Counted from the stretch's first letter, positions 6,380-14,027 are shown. The stretch: DNA of 14,177 bases from an uncultured Clostridia bacterium (GCA_949045875.1 CARPYP010000029.1:1-14177); one strand, 5' to 3'. The notes: a model not told the origin generated them from the letters alone. Translations and numbers: made by a program.

Positions 6380-6853
6380 TTATAAATTTGCATATAAACT
6401 GTTTAAAAATTCTTCTGAATATTCTCTTTGGTTTGTATAATTTGAATAACCCTTTTTATTAATTTTAATATTATCTCTTATATTATTATCTTCCACTTTT
6501 TGATGGATAGCCTGTCCATTTTTTGATTGATACTGGTATACATTATTTAATGGATAGGGTACATCGTTTATATAAATTTTTCTTTGAATTATTTGTTTAT
6601 TTTCATTTCTAATTAGTTCAACAATAATAAATTTTCTTTTCTGTAAATCTGAAATCCAGCTCGAAATTGTTTTAGGATTTACTCCTAATTTTTCTGCAAA
6701 ATATTTATTTGTTGCGAAACAATATCCTTCTTTACAAGCAAGTGATGTTATAATTGCATATAGCAATTTTTCATTTGCTTTTAGTTCTTTATTGTATAAA
6801 ATTGTTGCTGGAATTATTGAATAATACCCAATATTCTCTTTTTTTTCTTTCAT
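6380..6853 (-). CDS. Winged-helix replication-type protein (HTH_36-like)
   Basis: A 157-residue DNA-binding protein. Residues 10-35 (YYSIIPATILYNKELKANEK, LLYAII) and a winged helix at about 36-80 (FATNKYFAEKLGVNPKTISS, WISDLQKRKFI) match the HTH_36-type domain seen in plasmid and integrative-element replication or regulatory proteins. After a strand pair (RKIYINDVPYPL) the tail is Asn/Lys-rich and ends EYSEEFLNSLYANL. The start is ATG 6853, with GGAG six bases upstream. It shares direction with the mobC-like gene across the oriT-like region, as in mobilisable elements. No helicase-loader or relaxase partner is present, so it is probably part of an element remnant. A purely regulatory role is possible. 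Confidence 0.6.
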   Translation of the reverse strand: MKEKKENIGYYSIIPATILYNKELKANEKLLYAIITSLACKEGYCFATNKYFAEKLGVNPKTISSWISDLQKRKFIIVELIRNENKQIIQRKIYINDVPYPLNNVYQYQSKNGQAIHQKVEDNNIRDNIKINKKGYSNYTNQREYSEEFLNSLYANL

Positions 6854-6882
6854 ATACCACTCCAATTATAGCAGTAACAACA

Positions 6883-6931
6883 TTTATTGCTATCGGACGA
6901 GCAATGCTCGCCCCTACATTTTTGCAATAAA
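6883..6931. repeat. REP-like palindromic element, copy 1
   Basis: Outer arms TTTATTGC (6883-6890) and GCAATAAA (6924-6931) enclose CGGACGAGCAATGCTCGCCC CTACAT, a G+C-rich hairpin. It shares CGGACG...CGCCCCTACAT with 13911-13950 and, inverted, with 13454-13482. It sits in a 174-base gap between mobile-element remnants and the truncated peptidase. Confidence 0.6.
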
Positions 6932-7027
6932 AATACAGAATATTTCAACTAATTCGAAATACCCTGTAATATAGATGATTACTGCGTTTTATTCATTTTA
7001 TTTTGTGGTTGGTATATTTTTAATACC

Positions 7028-7498
7028 ACAGGTGTGGATTTAAATTTACAATTTCCTGCCAATTGGGAAAGAGCAAAAGAGATTAAGTTTGCACAAGGTT
7101 TTACAAAACCTGCTCCTCGTGATTATGTTGGTACTGCTCCTCTAGTTGCTCCTGAGGCAATTGCTATATATAATTTTACTAGACAACATAATTTTAGATT
7201 AATTTTGGCTTATCATACTCAAGGAAGAATAATTTATTGGAAATACCTAAATTACCTTCCAGATGCTTCTTATTATATAGGTGAACAGTTTTCACAGTCT
7301 AGTGGATATTCTTTAGAAGAAACTCCTTATGGCTCAAGTTTCGCAGGATATAAAGATTGGTTTATTCAAGATTATAATCTCCCTGGATATACTATAGAGG
7401 TTGGTCTTGGAACAAATCCTATTCCAATATCACAGTTTAATACTATTTATTACGAAAACGAAGGAATTTTAGTTTTGGGTGCTGTGTTAGCTTTATAG
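7028..7498 (+). pseudogene. C-terminal fragment of an M14 gamma-D-glutamyl-diamino acid peptidase
   Basis: The 154 residues read like the last third of a peptidoglycan endopeptidase of family M14 (gamma-D-glutamyl-L-diamino acid endopeptidase I, normally about 400 residues with LysM repeats): GVDLNLQFPANW, GFTKPAPRDYVGTAPL, LAYHTQG with the third zinc ligand (His61), GSSFAGYKDWFIQDYNLPGY, and TIEVGLG with the catalytic Glu (122). The N-terminal half carrying the HxxE zinc ligands is absent, and upstream of 7028 the frame turns into unrelated codons with no binding site. It must therefore be inactive. Homology starts sharply at GVDLN, next to mobile-element remnants and a REP-like palindrome, which suggests an insertion or deletion cut the gene. 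It is on the plus strand, unlike every other confident gene here. The coding part is otherwise intact, so the break looks recent. Confidence 0.8.
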
Positions 7499-7506
7499 TT
7501 ATTCAT

Positions 7507-7527
7507 GGGCAGACCTTGAGTCTGCCC
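7507..7527 (+). terminator. Hairpin between convergent genes
   Basis: GGGCAGAC (7507-7514), five-base loop, GTCTGCCC (7520-7527), nine bases after the peptidase stop and 15 before the helicase stop on the other strand. The U tract is poor on both sides, so termination efficiency is uncertain. Confidence 0.5.
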
Positions 7528-7541
7528 TCTAAAATTAAAGT

Positions 7542-10502
7542 TTATAATTTTGCATGACAATTTTCTTCTTTAGTTAATAATTGATGATCTTTTATCTTAT
7601 CTTTTAATAACCCACTTGGAGATGTAATCTCATCTTTCAAACATGTGATATTGCCAAACATTAAAAACGAGTCTTCTGCTCTCGATACAGCCACATTCAT
7701 TAGGCTCTTATTATTATCTATGAAAAAACATCCTTCTTCTTTTCCATATGTACTAGACATTATAATAATTTTTCTTTCTCCTCCTTGGAAAACATGAATT
7801 GTCCCTACTGTTATCCTTGACAATACTTCTTGTGGTAAAATTTGCTTTAACACATTTCTTATTGTTACCGCTTGTGCTTTAAATGGCGTTACTATTCCTA
7901 TGACATTATTTAAATCAATATCTTTATAGTATTCAAATATTTCACTATAATTCTGTTTTAACCAATTTGCTATTGCAATTGCTTCTGTTACATTATTTCT
8001 ACTCGTGCCAACTTTTTGTGAATATAAACTTTCAATATTTTTGTAACCCATCTTTGGAAATAACTCTTCTTTATTATCATTTCTTCTATTTCCCCTTAAT
8101 GGATTTAATTTTCCATTATAAACTAAACTATTGCAATATTTGATAATATCATCAAAGCATCTTCTATGTTCAGTTAAAAATAAACCTTTCTCTCCATATT
8201 TTTCATACTTACAAGATTTACATGAAACTCTCATTACATTAGAATTTGAAGCTGTTATTCCATATTTCTCTAAAATCTCAAATTCCTTTTCGTTTTTTAT
8301 AGCACCTTCTTGTATTGCTAAAGATTTATCCAAAGCTGTTTCTATTCCCCATACAGGAGATATTTGATATTCATCTCCTACAATTACTGCTTTTTTTGCA
8401 AGCGAAAAAGAAGCTGCTGCAATTTCAGTAGATACTTGTCCTGCTTCATCTACTATTAATAAATCTATCTCATTGTATAAATATCCTTTTTTTACTCCAT
8501 CCCATACCTCAAATTGTCTTGGTAACATATAGAATGTCATGACCATACAAGGAGTTACTAATGCAAGTCTTTCATAATACATTTTAATAACATTTTCAAA
8601 ATTCGTTCTTTTTTGTTTTTCTGTAAGTTGATTTTCTTGCTCTATCCATCTTGCCTCATAATAATGAACACTTAACCAAAACGCCATATACCTTATATTA
8701 GTATCTAACCACTCATCAATTTCTTTTTTATTAGTTATTATTTTGTTTACTGAAATACCATATTTTTCTAGTTTGATTGAATTTGCTTCATATTGCTTTT
8801 TTCTTTCTTCTACTTTTTCTATAACTGAATTTATTTCTCTTATTTCTTCATTTTTACTTTCTATAACTTTTGAATAGTACTCCTCAATATCATTTACACT
8901 TAATATTGAATCTTCGAACTTTTCATTTTCACTTAAATATATTTTTAATCTATTAGATATTTTTGTTTTGTATTTAGACATAAAACTTAATATTTTCCAA
9001 AATGTTGGTATTTCCATATATTTGCTATTCCAAAAATCAACTCTCTTTTCTATTTCCTTTTTCCTATTTTTAATTGTTTCAATTTTTTCTTTCTGTAATT
9101 CTAAATATTCTTCTACTTTTTCTATCCCCTGATTTTCAAAAAAATCTACAAGATTTATTAATTCATTTTGGATTTTATGTATTTCTATTAACCTATTATG
9201 AATTTTATTTTTGTATATTGTTATACTGTTTTCAGATTCTTCTTTCCCAAAAATCCTTTCCGCTTCTACTATAAACTTTTCTTTAGATTTTTTAAGATTT
9301 TCGTCTGTTTCAATTTCAGCTACAAAGAAATTCCCTTTGTTATCTGTATATTGAAAATTTTTTTCTTTTGCTTTTTTTCTTTTGCCTTTTGATGGAAAAT
9401 ATACTGCGAAGTTATTTACTTTTTCAATCCACCTAGTTTCTAAATTACTTTCTTCATATCTTTTTTTTATTTTTCCAAATGACTCTATTATATTTGTTAC
9501 CGCTTGATTATTAGTAGAGGCTGCTACTATTAAAGGTGGTAACTCCTCTTCTAATGCTCTTTTTACATATTCATTTGCTACAATTGATTGAATTAATGTC
9601 GTTTTACCTGTTCCTGGTGGTCCTTTTATTGCTAATATTTCTCCATTTTCTAAATGATTAAAATTATTTATGCTTTCTCTTTGTGAAAAAGATAAACCAT
9701 GCTCTCCACCCATTTGCCCTAAGTGTTTCTTCCTATTTTCAATTGTATTTTCTTGTAATTTTTCTGTTCTTTCTTCTTCTAATTTTATAAATTTTTCATA
9801 TAATGGCATTTCTTTTTTTTCATTTAATATATTTTCATATAAAGCTTTTATTGAATAGGTTGAATTTATTGTCTTGTCTGGAAAAATATATATATTACTT
9901 TCTAACTCAATTTTATCCTTATTTGCATTTAAATTGTATATATAGTCTTCACTAAATTTGCATTGTGTTGTTTCTTCATATATTTCTATACAAAATTTTA
10001 GGTATTCTTCCCATGAAAATATATCATATATATGGTATATTTTATTACTTAATGCCTGTTCATATATGTTATTATCTCCTATTGCTAATTCTGGCTCTAT
10101 CATTGGTTTTAGAAATTCTCTAGGAAACCATGGTAGCTTATTATCTTCTATTGATGGCAATAATAATGATTTTTCTTTATTTAACATTGCTGGTATAAAA
10201 TAAATTCCTGTTAAGTCTTCTGTTTCTTCGTCCTTTTTCTGACTTCCTTCTTCTATTATTCTTATAACTTTTACTGCTATAATAACATATAAATTCTCAT
10301 CTATTTTTTCTTTTTTCTCCCCTGCTTCATCTGGCTTGTTGTTTTTAAATAACTTAAATGTTATATTTGGATCTATTATTCCATTAAAAAATTCTTCTTT
10401 ACTTATTTTATAAAATTCATCATTTTTAAAGTCAATACATCTATCTACTTGAGCTAACACCGATTTCTTTAGATATTTTGTTATTTCTTTTTTTAATTCC
10501 AC
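7542..10502 (-). CDS. Large SF1 helicase, DNA2/NAM7 (Upf1-like) type, with coiled-coil insertion
   Basis: A 986-residue superfamily 1 helicase starting at GTG 10502-10500, chosen because GGGAG is seven bases upstream; an upstream ATG (10565) would add 21 unlikely residues. Helicase motifs: I GPPGTGKTT (294-302); II LLIVDEAGQ (681-689); III VIVGDEYQISP (707-717); EHRR (778-781); IV IVTPFKAQA (870-878); V GTIHVFQGGERK (900-911); VI NVAVSRAED (936-944). A glutamate/lysine-rich helical insertion at about 430-590 between motifs I and II looks like a coiled coil, and CKSCKYEKYG (761-770) adds a Cys pair. The first 280 residues are not recognised. No PLD, Cas4-like or other nuclease domain is visible. 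Such stand-alone helicases include nucleic-acid repair and phage-defence proteins (for example helicases of COG1112, as in Mokosh); no partner gene is next to it. Its role is open. Confidence 0.75.
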   Translation of the reverse strand: MELKKEITKYLKKSVLAQVDRCIDFKNDEFYKISKEEFFNGIIDPNITFKLFKNNKPDEAGEKKEKIDENLYVIIAVKVIRIIEEGSQKKDEETEDLTGIYFIPAMLNKEKSLLLPSIEDNKLPWFPREFLKPMIEPELAIGDNNIYEQALSNKIYHIYDIFSWEEYLKFCIEIYEETTQCKFSEDYIYNLNANKDKIELESNIYIFPDKTINSTYSIKALYENILNEKKEMPLYEKFIKLEEERTEKLQENTIENRKKHLGQMGGEHGLSFSQRESINNFNHLENGEILAIKGPPGTGKTTLIQSIVANEYVKRALEEELPPLIVAASTNNQAVTNIIESFGKIKKRYEESNLETRWIEKVNNFAVYFPSKGKRKKAKEKNFQYTDNKGNFFVAEIETDENLKKSKEKFIVEAERIFGKEESENSITIYKNKIHNRLIEIHKIQNELINLVDFFENQGIEKVEEYLELQKEKIETIKNRKKEIEKRVDFWNSKYMEIPTFWKILSFMSKYKTKISNRLKIYLSENEKFEDSILSVNDIEEYYSKVIESKNEEIREINSVIEKVEERKKQYEANSIKLEKYGISVNKIITNKKEIDEWLDTNIRYMAFWLSVHYYEARWIEQENQLTEKQKRTNFENVIKMYYERLALVTPCMVMTFYMLPRQFEVWDGVKKGYLYNEIDLLIVDEAGQVSTEIAAASFSLAKKAVIVGDEYQISPVWGIETALDKSLAIQEGAIKNEKEFEILEKYGITASNSNVMRVSCKSCKYEKYGEKGLFLTEHRRCFDDIIKYCNSLVYNGKLNPLRGNRRNDNKEELFPKMGYKNIESLYSQKVGTSRNNVTEAIAIANWLKQNYSEIFEYYKDIDLNNVIGIVTPFKAQAVTIRNVLKQILPQEVLSRITVGTIHVFQGGERKIIIMSSTYGKEEGCFFIDNNKSLMNVAVSRAEDSFLMFGNITCLKDEITSPSGLLKDKIKDHQLLTKEENCHAKL

Positions 10503-10546
10503 ATTAAATCTCCCTTTTACATTATTCTTAATACATATAATATTAT

Positions 10547-10578
10547 TTGTAAGTAATCTAAGCAAAATTAGCTTACAA
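10547..10578. repeat. Nested inverted repeat in helicase leader
   Basis: TTGTAAG (10547-10553) and CTTACAA (10572-10578) enclose a second pair CTAA/TTAG. It lies about 45 bases before the GTG start, so the leader RNA may fold there; an operator is also possible. Confidence 0.35.
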
Positions 10579-10622
10579 TTTTTTACATATTTTGACTTAT
10601 TTCTCCTCTTCTCAATTTTTAT

Positions 10623-10651
10623 ATTTTATCATATTTTTACACTTTTGTATA
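10623..10651 (-). promoter_or_regulatory. Probable promoter of the SF1 helicase
   Basis: TATACA (10651-10646), 17 bases, TAAAAT (10628-10623) preceded by TGA, giving an extended -10. The resulting leader of about 115 bases contains the inverted repeat 10547-10578. Confidence 0.4.
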
Positions 10652-10685
10652 TAATTTCGTAATTTATCACAGGTGAAAATGCGAA

Positions 10686-10706
10686 AGGAGGCTAAATTAG
10701 CCTCCT
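10686..10706 (-). terminator. Terminator of the membrane protein gene
   Basis: AGGAGGCTAA (10686-10695) and TTAGCCTCCT (10697-10706) are 10-base perfect arms five bases past the stop codon. The downstream T run is short (TTTCGCATTTT). Confidence 0.55.
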
Positions 10707-10711
10707 ACCGC

Positions 10712-11176
10712 TTAAATGCAGTATTTTTTTACTCTTTGCTCTTGAAGTTGCTCCAACGCTTCTGCAAGCTGTTTAGCTGACATATCTAAGAGCAGTGCCC
10801 AAAGTTCTTCTTCTTGAGGTACTGGGCATCCGTCCTCAATCTCCTCGAACAGAAACTTTACCAAAATTCTCTTGTTTCTGTCCTCCTCAAACGGCACCTG
10901 ATTCCAAGTTTTTTTTCTTGTTGTCATGATAACCTTACCTATGTACATGGCACATTTACTAAGAATAACCCACATTGTAATCATAACTGCAAAGCAAATT
11001 GCCATTTTTAAGTCAGTGTACCTAGATGGCACGCCCAGCCGTTGCATTTTCTGAGCCAATTGCAAGGCTTCGAGCATAACAGGAGTCATCTTTATGACCC
11101 CAAGGCACATCACAGCGACTGCCAAAACTGCCAAAATCACTTGACTTTTGAATAAATTTACCATTTTCCTCATCAT
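10712..11176 (-). CDS. Hypothetical two-pass membrane protein (154 aa)
   Basis: Not recognised. Two hydrophobic segments, about residues 12-30 (QVILAVLAVAVMCLGVIKM) and 58-80 (starting MAICFAVMITMWVILSKC), enclose a helical loop of some 27 residues (LEALQLAQKMQRLGVPSRYT). The C-terminal half is soluble and acidic: VPFEEDRNKRILVKFLFEE, PQEEELWALLLDMSAKQLAE, then a Gln/Glu-rich helix ending KYCI. The last part looks like a small helical domain that could bind a partner. AAGGAGG lies seven bases before the ATG. It has its own extended -10 promoter, a leader with a 12-base inverted repeat, and a terminator, so it is a single-gene unit. Codon use is richer in G+C than recG and the helicase on either side, resembling the small genes at 5185 and 13566. 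Confidence 0.6.
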   Translation of the reverse strand: MMRKMVNLFKSQVILAVLAVAVMCLGVIKMTPVMLEALQLAQKMQRLGVPSRYTDLKMAICFAVMITMWVILSKCAMYIGKVIMTTRKKTWNQVPFEEDRNKRILVKFLFEEIEDGCPVPQEEELWALLLDMSAKQLAEALEQLQEQRVKKYCI

Positions 11177-11200
11177 AAATATTCCTCCTTAACTCTCGAA

Positions 11201-11232
11201 TCTAGTATGTGAGGTACATTTCACATACTAGA
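11201..11232. repeat. Perfect 12-base inverted repeat in the leader
   Basis: TCTAGTATGTGA (11201-11212) and TCACATACTAGA (11221-11232), eight-base loop, ten bases upstream of the AAGGAGG at 11184-11190. It lies in the predicted leader RNA between the promoter and the ribosome site. It could be an RNA-stabilising stem or a repressor site. Confidence 0.5.
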
Positions 11233-11262
11233 CTCTATTTTTCTAATTTTCGCTACATTTAT

Positions 11263-11291
11263 ATTTTACCACTTTTTTGCTAATAATGCAA
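11263..11291 (-). promoter_or_regulatory. Extended -10 promoter of the membrane protein gene
   Basis: TTGCAT (11291-11286), 17 bases, TAAAAT (11268-11263) preceded by TGG, an extended -10 that compensates for the weak -35. It begins three bases past the recG stop. Confidence 0.55.
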
Positions 11292-11294
11292 ATT

Positions 11295-13340
11295 TTAAAT
11301 CTCTATTCTTCCACTAAATTTTTTATTTATCATTTCTTTTAATTTTTCATTTTCTTTTTTTTCTAAATTAGGGTCTTGTTTAGTTATTTTATTTGCTACT
11401 GATTGAACTTGTTTTAATATATCTATATCTTCAAATAAATTTGCTATTTTAAATTCTGGTAAGCCATGTTGTTTTGTCCCAAAAAAGTCCCCTGTTCCTC
11501 TTAGTTCTAAGTCTTTTTCTGATATTACAAATCCATCATTTGTGTCTTGCATAACTTTCATTCTTTGTAATATTGTGCTTGAGTGCCCTTGATATTTTAG
11601 TATACAATATGATTGATATTCTCCCCTTCCTACTCTTCCCCTTAATTGGTGCAATGTCGCAAGTCCAAATCTTTCTGCATTTTGTATTACCATTATACTT
11701 GCATTTGGAACATTTACACCTACTTCTATTACTGTTGTTGATATTAATATATCTATTTTTCCATCTTTGAATTCTTGCATTATTAGGTCTTTTTCTTTTT
11801 GTTTCATTTTTCCATACATGTATTCAACTCTGAATTCCGTAAATACTTGATTTTTATATATTTCTACCATTTCCATTACTGATTTTGCGTTTATTTCTTC
11901 ATTTTCTTCTACTAATGGACATACTATATAACATTGTCTTCCTTCTTTTATTTGTTTTTTTATAAAGTTATTTATTCTTTCTTCCATTCCTTTTGTTACT
12001 GCATATGTTTCTATTTTTTTTCTGTCTGGAGGTAATTCGTCTATTGACGATATGTCTAAGTCTCCATATAAAATTAGTCCTAATGTTCTTGGTATTGGTG
12101 TTGCTGTCATAACTAATGTGTCTACATTTTTTCCCTTTGCTGAAATTACACTTCTTTGGTTTACTCCAAACCTGTGCTGCTCGTCTGTTACAACTAGTCC
12201 TAAATTTTTGAATACTATATTTTCTTCTAATATTGAATGTGTACCTACTAGCACATCTATTTCTCCTGTTTTTAGTCTTTCTATTACTTCTTCTTTCTTC
12301 TTTTTCGTCATATTACTAATTAATAGTCCACATTTAATTCCAAATGGTTCTAATATATTTGTAAAGCTTTCTAAGTGTTGTGTTGCAAGTATTGATGTTG
12401 GTGCCATTATTGCCATCTGATATCCTGATTTTACTGCTTTATATGCTGATATTATTGCTACAATTGTTTTTCCTGAACCTACATCCCCTTGTAGTAGTCT
12501 ATTCATTATTTTATTTGATTCCATGTCTTTGTCTATCTCTTCTAAAACTCTTAGTTGTGCTTTTGTTAATCTAAATGGTAATGTATTTATTATGTCTGAC
12601 ATTTTTACGTTTTTATCAAATTGAATTCCATTATTGCTTTCTGTTGTCTTATTTTTTAAATTGTTTAATAATAATTGCATTGTTAGTAATTCTTCAAATG
12701 CAAGCCTTTGTTTTGCATATTTAAATTCTTCAAAGTTTTTTGGAAAATGTATCTTATTTGTTGCTTCGTTTACTTCCATTAATTTATATTGTTTTAATAT
12801 GTTCTCTGGTATTATTTCTTCTATTTGACCATTTACCATTTTTAATCCATTTTCTATTATTTGCCTTAGTACATTTTGTGATAGTTTATATGTTGATGGA
12901 TAAATTGGAATAATTTTCCCTGTATTCTTAGTTTCGTTTTCAGTGTCAAATACTGGTGAATTCATAGTTGCTGTTCCATTCTTTTTGCTTACTCTTCCAT
13001 AAAAACTGTACCATTTTCCTCCTATAAATTTATCTTTTAAGTATTGTTGGTTATACCATACAATTTCCATTGTACCTGTTTCATCTCTTACTAGTAGTTT
13101 ACAAATTTTCATGTTCTTTTTCGCATTTATTACATGAAATCTTGATGCTGGTATTGCTCTTATTAATGCTTCTTCTCCATCTTGTAAATCTTCTATTTTT
13201 CTAGGTTTTCCTCTATCTTCATAGTCTCTAGGATAATATGTAATTAAATCTTCTAATGTATATATTCCTAGATTATTTAATAATTTTACTTTTGTTGGTC
13301 CTACTCCTTTTATATATTGTACATCTTGATTTAATTCCAT
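11295..13340 (-). CDS. recG: ATP-dependent DNA helicase RecG
   Basis: A full-length 681-residue RecG, the SF2 translocase that reverses stalled replication forks and moves Holliday junctions. N-terminal helix-hairpin-helix-like YIKGVGPTKVKLLNNLGI (9-26), wedge OB fold around 55-135, then the helicase: motif I QGDVGSGKT (284-292), Ia MAPTSILATQHLE (312-324), II VVTDEQHRFG (383-392), III MTATPIPRTL (411-420), V ISTTVIEVGVNVP (533-545), VI HQLRGRVGRGE (564-574). The RecG-specific tail RGTGDFFGTKQHGLPEF (614-630) is present. AGGAG lies a few bases before ATG 13340. It is transcribed alone, not in the usual Firmicute cluster with fatty-acid or rsmD/coaD genes visible here. This is the clearest chromosomal housekeeping gene in the window. 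Confidence 0.97.
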   Translation of the reverse strand: MELNQDVQYIKGVGPTKVKLLNNLGIYTLEDLITYYPRDYEDRGKPRKIEDLQDGEEALIRAIPASRFHVINAKKNMKICKLLVRDETGTMEIVWYNQQYLKDKFIGGKWYSFYGRVSKKNGTATMNSPVFDTENETKNTGKIIPIYPSTYKLSQNVLRQIIENGLKMVNGQIEEIIPENILKQYKLMEVNEATNKIHFPKNFEEFKYAKQRLAFEELLTMQLLLNNLKNKTTESNNGIQFDKNVKMSDIINTLPFRLTKAQLRVLEEIDKDMESNKIMNRLLQGDVGSGKTIVAIISAYKAVKSGYQMAIMAPTSILATQHLESFTNILEPFGIKCGLLISNMTKKKKEEVIERLKTGEIDVLVGTHSILEENIVFKNLGLVVTDEQHRFGVNQRSVISAKGKNVDTLVMTATPIPRTLGLILYGDLDISSIDELPPDRKKIETYAVTKGMEERINNFIKKQIKEGRQCYIVCPLVEENEEINAKSVMEMVEIYKNQVFTEFRVEYMYGKMKQKEKDLIMQEFKDGKIDILISTTVIEVGVNVPNASIMVIQNAERFGLATLHQLRGRVGRGEYQSYCILKYQGHSSTILQRMKVMQDTNDGFVISEKDLELRGTGDFFGTKQHGLPEFKIANLFEDIDILKQVQSVANKITKQDPNLEKKENEKLKEMINKKFSGRIEI

Positions 13341-13409
13341 TTTTTCTCCTCTCAGGTTTTGTTTTATATTATTTTTATCATATTTTTGGTTTTTTGTAAA
13401 TCGTTTGTT

Positions 13410-13438
13410 TGTATAAAATTGTAATATTTTTGTGACAA
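13410..13438 (-). promoter_or_regulatory. Probable recG promoter
   Basis: TTGTCA (13438-13433), 17 bases, TATACA (13415-13410), leaving a leader of about 65 bases. A second candidate, TTTACA-17-TAAAAA, lies closer to the gene. Confidence 0.45.
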
Positions 13439-13453
13439 AAATCGTAAAGATAT

Positions 13454-13482
13454 TGTAGGGACGCCCTTCTGGCGTCCGTTTA
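13454..13482. repeat. REP-like palindromic element, copy 2 (inverted orientation)
   Basis: TGTAGGGACGCCCTTCTGGC then GTCCGTTTA; stem GGACGCC/GGCGTCC with a five-base loop. Its reverse complement matches the copy at 13911-13950 (TAAACGGACGCC...GGGCG...CCCTACA). It is the only marked G+C-rich stretch in the recG upstream gap apart from the palindrome that follows. Confidence 0.6.
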
Positions 13483-13506
13483 TGTCAAAAACGAATTATC
13501 TTCTAT

Positions 13507-13535
13507 GGAAAGTTATCCCACTGGGATAACTTTCC
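13507..13535. repeat. 14-base-arm perfect palindrome
   Basis: GGAAAGTTATCCCA (13507-13520) and TGGGATAACTTTCC (13522-13535) are exact inverted copies around one central base. Without a loop it cannot be a tidy RNA hairpin, though a three-base loop is possible. It may be a protein-binding site, a mobile-element relic, or a back-up terminator for the gene on its right. Confidence 0.55.
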
Positions 13536-13544
13536 TAGAATATT

Positions 13545-13574
13545 AAAAAGTAGCTGTGCAAGCAGCTACTTTTT
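13545..13574 (-). terminator. Terminator overlapping the stop codon of the small gene
   Basis: AAAAAGTAGCTG (13545-13556) and CAGCTACTTTTT (13563-13574), six-base loop. The A/T ends of the stem supply the T run in either direction. The TAG stop of the gene at 13566-13766 is inside the stem. Confidence 0.65.
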
Positions 13575-13766
13575 CCGTTTCATTACCTGAGATACCACGT
13601 ACATCGTGGCATCTTTGTATTTCAACTCCGTAATTGACTGACTCCCTTCAATCTGCCAGCCATTTTTTTCCATTAATTCTATGGCATCTTGTAGTGATTC
13701 AACTGCAAGATCCTTCAACTCACTGTTCTTTACTATAATTTCATATTCTCGAATTATTTTTTCCAT
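13566..13766 (-). CDS. Hypothetical small protein, DUF4177-like in outline (66 aa)
   Basis: The start is ATG 13766-13764 (MEKIIREYEIIVKNSEL), because AAGGAG lies seven bases upstream and inside the frame of a longer possible start at 13784. The pattern is strand (YEIIV), long helix (AVESLQDAIELMEKNGWQ), then two strands (SQSITELKYK, TMYVVSQVMKRK). A helix ending in NGWQ before a strand pair recalls the DUF4177/small beta-alpha-beta-beta families, but I cannot make a firm match. It has a strong promoter, a structured leader with a GCCCA/TGGGC stem (13803-13820), and a terminator overlapping its stop. Composition is somewhat richer in G+C than recG. Confidence 0.6.
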   Translation of the reverse strand: MEKIIREYEIIVKNSELKDLAVESLQDAIELMEKNGWQIEGSQSITELKYKDATMYVVSQVMKRKK

Positions 13767-13855
13767 TATTTTTCTCCTTTTCATTTTTATAATAACGAAT
13801 TTTGCCCATCTTGCACTGGGCTTTTACTCTGTTGACATCTGCCAACCTTATTTAT

Positions 13856-13884
13856 ATTATACCAAATTTATATGCAAAAGTCAA
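13856..13884 (-). promoter_or_regulatory. Strong promoter of the small gene at 13566-13766
   Basis: TTGACT (13884-13879), 17 bases, TATAAT (13861-13856); one mismatch to the consensus in total. The leader is about 80 bases and holds GTTG/CAAC (13831-13846) and GCCCA/TGGGC hairpins. Confidence 0.7.
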
Positions 13885-13910
13885 ACTTATGTAAACTCTT
13901 CTTTGCTTAA

Positions 13911-13950
13911 TAAACGGACGCCCAAAGGGCGCCCCTACATCCGTTTGCAA
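13911..13950. repeat. REP-like palindromic element, copy 3
   Basis: Outer arms AAACGGA (13912-13918) and TCCGTTT (13940-13946) enclose a GGGCG-type stem, GACGCCCAAAGGGCGCCCCT. Same family as 6883-6931 and 13454-13482. Confidence 0.6.
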
Positions 13951-13970
13951 TACTTTATGAGTATATTTAC

Positions 13971-14006
13971 AAAAAAATAACCCTAGAACATTACCAAGGT
14001 TATTTT
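13971..14006 (-). terminator. Terminator for a gene to the right of the window
   Basis: Nine-base arms AAAATAACC (13974-13982) and GGTTATTTT (13998-14006), loop 15. On the minus strand the stem runs into seven T (13977-13971), so it probably ends a leftward transcript that enters from beyond the right edge. Confidence 0.55.
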
Positions 14007-14027
14007 CTATATATCCATTCTTATTAC

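Noticed and set aside
8131..10203. Several plus-strand frames of 60-80 codons opposite the SF1 helicase
   Set aside because: They lie wholly inside a well-supported helicase gene and have low-complexity hydrophobic composition.
1124..10502. Gabija (GajA-GajB) pairing the ATPase-TOPRIM gene with the SF1 helicase
   Set aside because: The helicase is about 5 kb away in a separate unit, is DNA2/NAM7-like instead of UvrD-like, and the methyltransferase and RloA-like ATPase are the real neighbours.
11573..12828. Plus-strand frames opposite recG
   Set aside because: Antisense shadows of a full-length conserved gene, Leu/Phe/Ser-rich with no binding sites.
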